The notes under the pieces were generated by a model, which made no database searches, was not told the origin of the DNA, and worked only from the letters and a program-made list of their open reading frames with translations. Position numbers and translations under genes: made by a program. Of a stretch of 7,490 nucleotides of DNA, positions 1-4,480 are shown piece by piece (positions within the stretch are counted from its first letter, which is position 1; every line of letters starts with the position of its first letter). This stretch comes from UBA1801 sp035353395 (GTDB lineage: Bacteria; Acidobacteriota; Holophagae; Holophagales; Holophagaceae), in contig DAOPZL010000089.1 in assembly GCA_035353395.1 (NCBI GenBank), positions 1 to 7,490 of the forward strand, in the 5' to 3' direction.

Positions 1-396
1 CAGGGTGCTCAAGGCCGTGTCCGCATCGCCGGATTCCAGGGCGTCCCCGATGGCCTCGAAGTCGCTGGCCATGGGATCCTTGCCGTCCGTCCCATCTCCC
101 TGGTGGGCCTGCATCCTCTCCTTCATGGTCGCGTAGAGTTCCTTCGCGCCGTCCAGGTCGCCCGACTCGATCAGGCTGCTGAGCTTCTCCATGTCGGCCT
201 TGAGGGGGTTGTCGTCCTGGGAACTCGACAGGGACTGGGCCGCCGAGGAGATTTCAAGGGAGTCGGAATCCGTGCCCGACACGCTGGCGATCAGGCTTTC
301 GGCGTCCGTGTCCGTGGTTCCGGTGGTCGTCGTGGTCCCGAGCAGGGCGAGGAGTTCCTTGAGGCTGGCAGACGTACTGACCGATGAGACGTTCAC
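1..396 (-). CDS. Hypothetical Ser/Thr/Asp-rich protein with internal repeats, possibly flagellum-related (3' end beyond window)
   Basis: Only the first 132 codons are present; the frame is still open at position 1. The start is GTG (396-394), chosen because a perfect AGGAGG lies 5 nt upstream; the next ATG is at residue 69. Residues 1-60 are low complexity and look disordered (TTTTTGTTDTDAES). Residues 45-57 read DSDSLEISSAAQS, followed by a helical segment (EKLSSLIESGDLDGA, about 70-84). That segment recurs 43 residues later as DFEAIGDALESGDADTA (112-128), so the protein contains tandem helical repeats with a conserved SGD turn. The 'LEISSAA...IESGDLD' order loosely resembles the core of anti-sigma-28 factor FlgM, but FlgM is shorter and lacks repeats. 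Proteins with similar 'ALxSGDLxxA' repeats are, as I recall, usually annotated hypothetical. No signal peptide, membrane segment or catalytic motif is visible. It is divergent from flgD across 965 bp. The reading frame is secure; the function is unknown. Confidence 0.72.
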   Translation of the reverse strand, partial: MNVSSVSTSASLKELLALLGTTTTTGTTDTDAESLIASVSGTDSDSLEISSAAQSLSSSQDDNPLKADMEKLSSLIESGDLDGAKELYATMKERMQAHQGDGTDGKDPMASDFEAIGDALESGDADTALSTL

Positions 397-401
397 GATT
401 C

Positions 402-407
402 CCTCCT
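402..407 (-). promoter_or_regulatory. Strong Shine-Dalgarno that sets a GTG start
   Basis: The minus strand reads AGGAGG, then GAATC, then GTG. This perfect anti-16S match at 5-nt spacing decides the start of the leftward repeat protein, which has no nearby ATG. Confidence 0.7.
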
Positions 408-831
408 GGAGGATGGCGGGCCACATTCCGTTGTGTGCCGACAAGCTCTCAACGGCCTGGGGTGCGCCGGGGTTGACGGCGCTGCGCCCCAATCGCGGAA
501 AGTCGTCGCCGAGTGTCGCGGGAGGGCTGTCGAACGTCCCCTGCGCGCCCGTGGGCGTCGGACGAGGCTGGAGCGCATTTGGCGCGGGGCGATCGATCTT
601 CCGCAGGGGCCGGTGCCTGTCCATGGCTTTCGCCCCGCCCTTCCCTTGATTCGCCCGGCGTGCGGATTCCATTTTGAATTCAGTGCATGTACAAAGTCTT
701 GAATATGGAAGTTGTCGGAATGTCGTGAGCGGAATCCTGGGGCGAGAAGCCCCGGGTCCATTCGCAGAACCGGTTGCCGCGTCGGATGGCCGGGGGGCAC
801 GAGCGGGTCATGCATCATGTGCCTGCTTCGC

Positions 832-1011
832 GTTCCTGGAACAGGGTTCCTGCTCGCCAGCCTCCTGGAGTCACCGTGGATTTCCTGCCGCGTCGGGACG
901 GTCCTGCCTGTGGCACGGGCCGCCTCCGCCTCCCAGGACCGATCGCGCGGCCGCTCGGCCGGATTCCCCGCAGGACCCGGCGAATGGACGAATGGAACCG
1001 GGGAACGTTCC
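832..1011. repeat. Cluster of GGAAC/GTTCC half-sites with two palindromes
   Basis: The pentamer GGAAC or its complement GTTCC occurs at 832-836, 838-842, 846-850, 994-998, 1002-1006 and 1007-1011, with one more at 1288-1292. Two pairs form palindromes: GTTCC-T-GGAAC (832-842) and GGAACGTTCC (1002-1011). The first group also makes GGAAC-AGG-GTTCC (838-850). By rough hand estimate, about one occurrence would be expected by chance in this span. The cluster lies about 250-430 bp upstream of the sigma54-like promoter, where enhancer-binding activators of that sigma factor normally bind. A role as activator sites is inference. Confidence 0.4.
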
Positions 1012-1120
1012 GGCCCACGCGGTCGCGAAGGCCCGTTCGGCGGAGGCAGGCATGGACGAAGGCTGTCGATTTTGCCTTGCTTTATATAACTAAAATCATA
1101 ATAGCAATAATAATTCAATG

Positions 1121-1149
1121 TTGCTTGATGAAAAATAATGTCTTAAATA
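1121..1149 (+). promoter_or_regulatory. Candidate sigma70-type promoter in AT-rich island, toward flgD
   Basis: TTGCTT (1121-1126), a 17-bp spacer, then TAAATA (1144-1149). It sits in an AT-rich island (about 1078-1160) inside otherwise GC-rich DNA. It would give a leader of roughly 200 nt before flgD. A near copy of the -35 element (TTGCTTTAT, 1077-1085) occurs 44 bp upstream without a well-spaced -10. On the opposite strand the island also contains weak leftward elements such as TATATA, so the direction of any promoter here is uncertain. Confidence 0.35.
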
Positions 1150-1258
1150 CGCATGCTACATTCGCAGGTCGTGTGATTCGTTCTGGCGGCACGAAGCGTC
1201 CGTTCGTCCCGGGGACGCGCGGCCTGATGCCGCGTTCGGCGGAACGGCGCCTCCGGCC

Positions 1259-1275
1259 CTGGCAGGCCTGTTGCC
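1259..1275 (+). promoter_or_regulatory. Candidate sigma54 (RpoN) -24/-12 promoter for flgD-flgK
   Basis: The bases CTGGCAGGCCTGTTGCC fit the RpoN consensus YTGGCACGrNNNTTGCW at every core position: GG at 1261-1262 and GC at 1273-1274, with the invariant 12-bp offset between the -24 G and the -12 C. Mismatches are at the C after TGGCA, the r position and the last base. Transcription would start near 1286, about 76 nt before the flgD ATG. RpoN control of hook-basal-body genes is well established in several flagellated bacteria, so site and downstream gene agree. Confidence 0.6.
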
Positions 1276-1361
1276 CGAAGAGCCCTGGGAACGGATCGAA
1301 ACCGCTCCCGGACCCGCGCATGGCAAACCGCCCTTCCACCGAATCCTTCCGGAGCGCCCCC

Positions 1362-2015
1362 ATGAACACAGCCATCGTCAGTTCGGCATCCACCACCAGC
1401 GATACGTCGACGACCGCGAGCTCGACCCTGGACAAGGACGCCTTCCTGCAGCTGCTGGTAGCCCAGCTGAAGAACCAGGATCCCACCTCCGCCGAGGATC
1501 CCACGGAGATGGTCAGCCAGATGACCTCGTACGCACAGCTCGAGCAGCTGCAAAACATGAACACGGCGCTCGAGACGCTCCAGACCCAGAATACGGGATT
1601 GTTCCAGGCCGAGGCCGTCGGCCTGGTGGGGAAGACGGTCCGGGTCTCCTCGGCCAGCTTCCCGCTCGAGGACGGCAGTGCCGCGATCGGCGTGGAACTG
1701 GAGGCCGATGCCGCCAGCGTCGTCCTCAAGATCTCGGACGCCTCGGGCAAGGTGGTCGCGACCCTGGACGAGGGCAGCCAGAAGGCCGGCAGCCTTTCCT
1801 TCGACTGGAACGTGCTCGACAGCTCCGGGAACGCGCTTGCGGACGGCACCTACACCGTGGCCGTCGCCGCCAAGGATTCCAGCGGGAGCACGGTCGCCGC
1901 CTCGACGTCCGCCCGCGTCACGGTGGAGTCCGTCCTCTTCTCGGGCGGAACGGTGCTCCTCATGGCCGGCGGCACGAGCTACTCGCTGGATGCCGTCTAC
2001 GACGTCTCCGCCTGA
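1362..2015 (+). CDS. flgD: Flagellar hook assembly protein FlgD (hook cap scaffold)
   Basis: FlgD caps the growing hook outside the cell and directs addition of hook subunits; it is exported by the flagellar type III apparatus and discarded when the hook is complete. The 217-aa product has the usual FlgD size. Residues 1-22 are a Ser/Thr-rich export-type leader. Residues 23-67 are the hallmark N-terminal domain (DKDAFLQLLVAQLKNQDP, then EMVSQMTSYAQLEQLQNM). Residues about 105-172 fit the FlgD Ig-like domain (DASGKVVATLDEGSQKAG, FDWNVLDSSGN, DGTYTV), and the tail (173-217) completes the Tudor-like domain. The ATG at 1362 is preferred because GGAG lies 7 nt upstream; an in-frame ATG at 1320 would add 14 residues but has no ribosome site. 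flgK follows after 86 bp, probably cotranscribed from the sigma54-like promoter at 1259-1275. The usual neighbour flgE is not in this window. Confidence 0.96.
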   Translation: MNTAIVSSASTTSDTSTTASSTLDKDAFLQLLVAQLKNQDPTSAEDPTEMVSQMTSYAQLEQLQNMNTALETLQTQNTGLFQAEAVGLVGKTVRVSSASFPLEDGSAAIGVELEADAASVVLKISDASGKVVATLDEGSQKAGSLSFDWNVLDSSGNALADGTYTVAVAAKDSSGSTVAASTSARVTVESVLFSGGTVLLMAGGTSYSLDAVYDVSA

Positions 2016-2090
2016 TCGGAGGAGAGCGTGGCAGGATCCAGCGGGATTGAAGGGCTTCGCGCCATCCCACCAGCGGCGGCGCATGCGGAC

Positions 2091-2096
2091 AGGAGG
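2091..2096 (+). promoter_or_regulatory. Shine-Dalgarno for flgK GTG start
   Basis: AGGAGG followed by a 5-nt spacer and GTG. It supports GTG at 2102 as the flgK start and independent ribosome entry after the 86-bp gap that follows flgD. Confidence 0.75.
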
Positions 2097-2101
2097 CATC
2101 C

Positions 2102-3496
2102 GTGCCCGGCTTGACTTCCGGACTGTACATCGGCTTGTCGGGGCTGCAGTCGGCCCAGGCGGCCCTCGAGGTCGTGGGCCACAACATCGCCAACGTCAAT
2201 ACGGACTCCTACACGCGCCAGCAGGCCACCCTGTCCGCGAACACCCCCCAGACCAGCGGCACCCTGACGTTCGGGACCGGGGTGAACCTCGCGGACATCG
2301 CCGGGGTGCGCGACAAGTACCTGGATCTCCAGATCGTCAAGACGACTTCCAGGGAATCGGGCGCGAGCACGCGCTATTCGGGCCTGGAAGCCGTCTCCAC
2401 CCTCCTGGAGGAAGACGGCACGACCGGCCTGAGCACGCTGCTGCAGGACTGTTTCGAGGCGTTCCAGGATCTGTCCGCCTCGCCGGAGAGCGCATCGGCC
2501 CGGACGGGCGTCGTCGGGCAGGCCCAGAGCCTCGTATCCGGTCTCCAGGAACGCTACCAGGCCCTGGAGGACCAGATCTCGGCCGCCGACCAGAATGCCG
2601 GAAACATCGTTCAGGAGATCAACACCCTCGCCCAGCAGATCGCCGAACTGAACCGGAGCATCCCCGCCGAAGGGGCCAGCAGCGACGAGCAGGACCAGCG
2701 ACAGGCGCTGGTCAACGAGCTGGCCGGACTGGTGGACGTCCAGGTCTACGAAGATTCGGCCGGAGACCTCCAGGTCTCCCTGGCCTCGGGAAGCGCAGTG
2801 CTGGTGGGCGGGACCACCGCGCACACCCTGGCGATGGCGGAGGACGGGAAGGTGACCGTGTCCACGAGTGGAGGCACCGCGATCGACGTGACCGCCGGCA
2901 TCACGCAAGGCAGCCTGGGGGCCAACCTGGACCTCCGGGACAACCTCCTTCTGGGCTACCAGAAGCAGCTCGACCAGCTGGCCGCCGGGATCATCGACGG
3001 GGTGAACGCGCTCCACCGGGAAGGCTACGCCCTGGACGGCACCACCACCGGCCTGGACTTCTTCACGGGATCTTCGGTGCGGGACATGGCCGTCAATCCG
3101 GACCTCGTGGAGGACCCGTCGCTCGTCGCGGCGGCGGGAACGGCGAACGCCTCCGGGGACAACACGATCGCCAAGGCCATCGCCGGCCTGCAGGAGGCGA
3201 CGGACACCGTCGATACCGACGGCGACGGGGTCGGCGACACCGGACCCTTCAGCTCCGTCCTCTCGTCCCTGGTGAGCGAGATCGGCCTGGCCGTCCAGGG
3301 CCAGGAGACCGCGGCGGCCACCCAGGAGAATCTCCTGGCCGCGCTGCAGACCCAGCGCGACAGCGTTTCGGGCGTGGACCTGGACGAGGAGGCGGTGAAG
3401 CTCATCACCTGCCAGCGGGCCTACCAGGCCTCGGCGAACTTCATCAGCGTCCTCGACGACCTCATGGAGCAGCTCCTGACTCAGCTGGGCTCCTGA
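2102..3496 (+). CDS. flgK: Flagellar hook-associated protein 1 FlgK (hook-filament junction)
   Basis: FlgK forms the first junction zone between hook and filament outside the cell and is exported unfolded by the flagellar type III system. The 464-aa product is within the family range. The N-terminal rod/hook signature is clear: SGLYIGLSGLQSAQAALEVV followed by GHNIANVNTDSYTRQQ (about 6-41). Residues about 90-215 form the long helical region typical of FlgK (LQDCFEAFQDLSASPES, then RQALVNELAGLVDVQV). The C-terminal helix carries the family end motif (VDLDEEAVKLITCQRAYQAS, then ANFISVLDDLMEQLL, 425-459), which packs against the N-terminal helix. Two features stand out: an acidic DxDxDGxxD loop at 371-379, and two cysteines (C117, C437), unusual in an extracellular axial protein. 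The start is GTG with a perfect AGGAGG upstream. It lies downstream of flgD, but flgL, the usual next gene, is absent; convergent pssA follows after 36 bp. Confidence 0.95.
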   Translation: MPGLTSGLYIGLSGLQSAQAALEVVGHNIANVNTDSYTRQQATLSANTPQTSGTLTFGTGVNLADIAGVRDKYLDLQIVKTTSRESGASTRYSGLEAVSTLLEEDGTTGLSTLLQDCFEAFQDLSASPESASARTGVVGQAQSLVSGLQERYQALEDQISAADQNAGNIVQEINTLAQQIAELNRSIPAEGASSDEQDQRQALVNELAGLVDVQVYEDSAGDLQVSLASGSAVLVGGTTAHTLAMAEDGKVTVSTSGGTAIDVTAGITQGSLGANLDLRDNLLLGYQKQLDQLAAGIIDGVNALHREGYALDGTTTGLDFFTGSSVRDMAVNPDLVEDPSLVAAAGTANASGDNTIAKAIAGLQEATDTVDTDGDGVGDTGPFSSVLSSLVSEIGLAVQGQETAAATQENLLAALQTQRDSVSGVDLDEEAVKLITCQRAYQASANFISVLDDLMEQLLTQLGS

Positions 3497-3529
3497 CGTC
3501 GGTCCTGATCCGGGCGCGGCCGGGGGATG

Positions 3530-3553
3530 CCGCTACTGGATGGTGTCCAGCGG
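3530..3553. other. Small hairpin at the flgK/pssA convergent junction
   Basis: CTGGA-TGGTG-TCCAG (3536-3550) is a perfect 5-bp stem, extended by CCG (3530-3532) pairing with CGG (3551-3553) around a 3-nt bulge. It overlaps the pssA stop codon and its last codons. Neither strand has a following T-run, so this is not a standard intrinsic terminator. It may be chance. Confidence 0.25.
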
Positions 3554-4387
3554 AGTCCCCGCCTGCCGCAAGCCGTGTTCCAGAGGGGGATGGATGTTCC
3601 GCCATCCCAGGCGCCAGGCGAGGTTCAGGCAGAGGGCGGAGAGGATGTAGGCGGCGAAGAAACAGAGGAGGAACTTCGCCCGGAAGATGAGGAGCAGGCT
3701 CAGCAGGGCGACGAACGCGACGGCCACCCAGAAACGACCCTGCTGGGTCCGCGGGAGCTTCTTGAAGCTCGGGAACCGGATCGTGGAGACCATCAGCAGG
3801 CCCGCCAGGAAGAGCTCCGCGGCGAACAGGTAGGCATGGAGGTAGGTCTGGGGGGTGCCGGGCCACCGGAGGATCACGGAGGCGATGCAGGCGGCGCCCG
3901 CCGGAATGGGCATGCCCACGAAGAATCGCGCGTCCGTGGAGCCCACCTGCACGTTGAAGCGGGCCAGCCGCAGGACGCCGCAGGCGACGAAGAAGAAGCT
4001 GGCGGCCCACCCCACGCTGCGCAGCTGATGGTCGGCGAGGCCCAGCTGGAAGAACCCGTAGCGGTAGGCGAGGATGGCCGGCGCCATGCCGAAGCTGAGG
4101 ACGTCCGACAGCGAGTCCAGCTGCACGCCGAACTCGGTGATCGTGTTCGTCGCCCGGGCGACCCGGCCGTCGAGGCCGTCGAACAGGGCGGCGCCCACGA
4201 GCAGGCCGGCCGCCCAGAGGAAGTGGGGGCGGGGGTCGCTTCCGGCGGCGTTGATGGACATCACGACGCTGGAGAACCCGCAGAACACCGAAAGCAGGGT
4301 CAAGGAAGAGGGGAGGGCGAACTTCGAGCGCTGCACCGTCCTCCGGCGGCGTTCTCGGCGTTCTTCCATGGACAGGTGCTTTCTCAT
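3533..4387 (-). CDS. pssA: CDP-diacylglycerol-serine O-phosphatidyltransferase (phosphatidylserine synthase)
   Basis: An integral membrane enzyme that joins serine to CDP-diacylglycerol, giving phosphatidylserine and CMP, the first step toward phosphatidylethanolamine. Residues 70-95 match the CDP-alcohol phosphatidyltransferase signature DxxDGxxARx8GxxxDxxxD exactly (DGLDGRVAR, then G-VQL-D-SLS-D). Type II PssA hallmarks follow: GVLRLARFNV, FFVGMPIPAGA and MVSTIRFPSFK. Several hydrophobic segments are present (about 25-45, 56-70, 115-137 and a C-terminal group). The product is 284 aa, near the family norm for this membrane type. An unusual Arg-rich stretch (MEERRERRRRTVQR, 7-20) precedes the first membrane segment. 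The start is uncertain: ATG at 4387 has a weak GGA 9 nt upstream; ATG at 4402 (five residues longer) and ATG at 4369 have none. It is divergent from mnmG and convergent with flgK. No phosphatidylserine decarboxylase gene, its common partner, is visible in the window. Confidence 0.93.
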   Translation of the reverse strand: MRKHLSMEERRERRRRTVQRSKFALPSSLTLLSVFCGFSSVVMSINAAGSDPRPHFLWAAGLLVGAALFDGLDGRVARATNTITEFGVQLDSLSDVLSFGMAPAILAYRYGFFQLGLADHQLRSVGWAASFFFVACGVLRLARFNVQVGSTDARFFVGMPIPAGAACIASVILRWPGTPQTYLHAYLFAAELFLAGLLMVSTIRFPSFKKLPRTQQGRFWVAVAFVALLSLLLIFRAKFLLCFFAAYILSALCLNLAWRLGWRNIHPPLEHGLRQAGTPLDTIQ

Positions 4388-4439
4388 GCTCAAGTTTCCC
4401 ATCGTTCGGGTCGGAAGGACAGGATCCCCAGGCTCGGGG

Positions 4440-4470
4440 TTCCAGGACTTCTCAAGTAGACTATAGAGTC
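4440..4470 (+). promoter_or_regulatory. Weak candidate promoter for mnmG with a small dyad
   Basis: In the pssA-mnmG divergent gap, TTCCAG (4440-4445), a 16-bp spacer and TATAGA (4462-4467) could serve as -35 and -10. The -10 lies inside a short dyad GACT-ATAG-AGTC (4459-4470). The predicted transcript start would leave only a few bases before the mnmG ATG at 4481, so the match may be fortuitous. Confidence 0.25.
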
Positions 4471-4480
4471 CGGGGGATCC

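Larger units (their letters stand above)
397..1361. other. 965-bp divergent intergenic region, no credible gene
   Basis: Open frames exist on both strands here, but their translations are Arg/Pro/Gly-rich with no recognisable family, no good ribosome site and no domain; they look like GC-driven chance frames. Base composition is uneven: GC-rich DNA is broken by AT-rich islands at about 664-720 and 1078-1160. The region also holds the GGAAC/GTTCC cluster (832-1011), a sigma70-like promoter candidate (1121-1149) and a sigma54-like promoter candidate (1259-1275), each listed separately. No tRNA, rRNA, CRISPR or transposase remnant was seen. A small RNA cannot be excluded by eye. The most economical reading is a large regulatory region for the flgD-flgK unit, and perhaps for the leftward gene too. 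Confidence 0.7.

Noticed and set aside
603..617. Leftward sigma54-like pair (GCA...TGCC) before the repeat protein
   Set aside because: The spacing is one base too long; a similar near miss at 764-778 has the same fault.
911..925. Perfect -24 half (TGGCACGGG) of a second sigma54 site
   Set aside because: The required GC at -12 is missing (the bases at 924-925 are CT), so this is not a usable RpoN site.
393..1118. Minus-strand 241-codon open frame covering much of the divergent region
   Set aside because: Arg/Pro-rich composition, no family motif, no ribosome site, and it overlaps the GTG start and Shine-Dalgarno of the leftward gene.
774..1361. N-terminal extension of FlgD to an upstream ATG
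   Set aside because: The added 196 residues are not FlgD-like and read through both promoter candidates; ATG 1362 has GGAG at good spacing and gives the normal family length.
2031..2046. Sigma54-like match (TGGCAG...AGC) just before flgK
   Set aside because: The GC element is one base too close to the GG element, and the TT of the -12 box is missing; RpoN spacing is strict.
3497..3532. Intrinsic terminator between flgK and pssA
   Set aside because: GC-rich short repeats are present, but no T-run follows on either strand.
1678..3690. Plus-strand 670-codon open frame across flgD and flgK
   Set aside because: Shifted-frame shadow of two confident flagellar genes; the translation is Arg/Pro/Gly-rich and has no family features.
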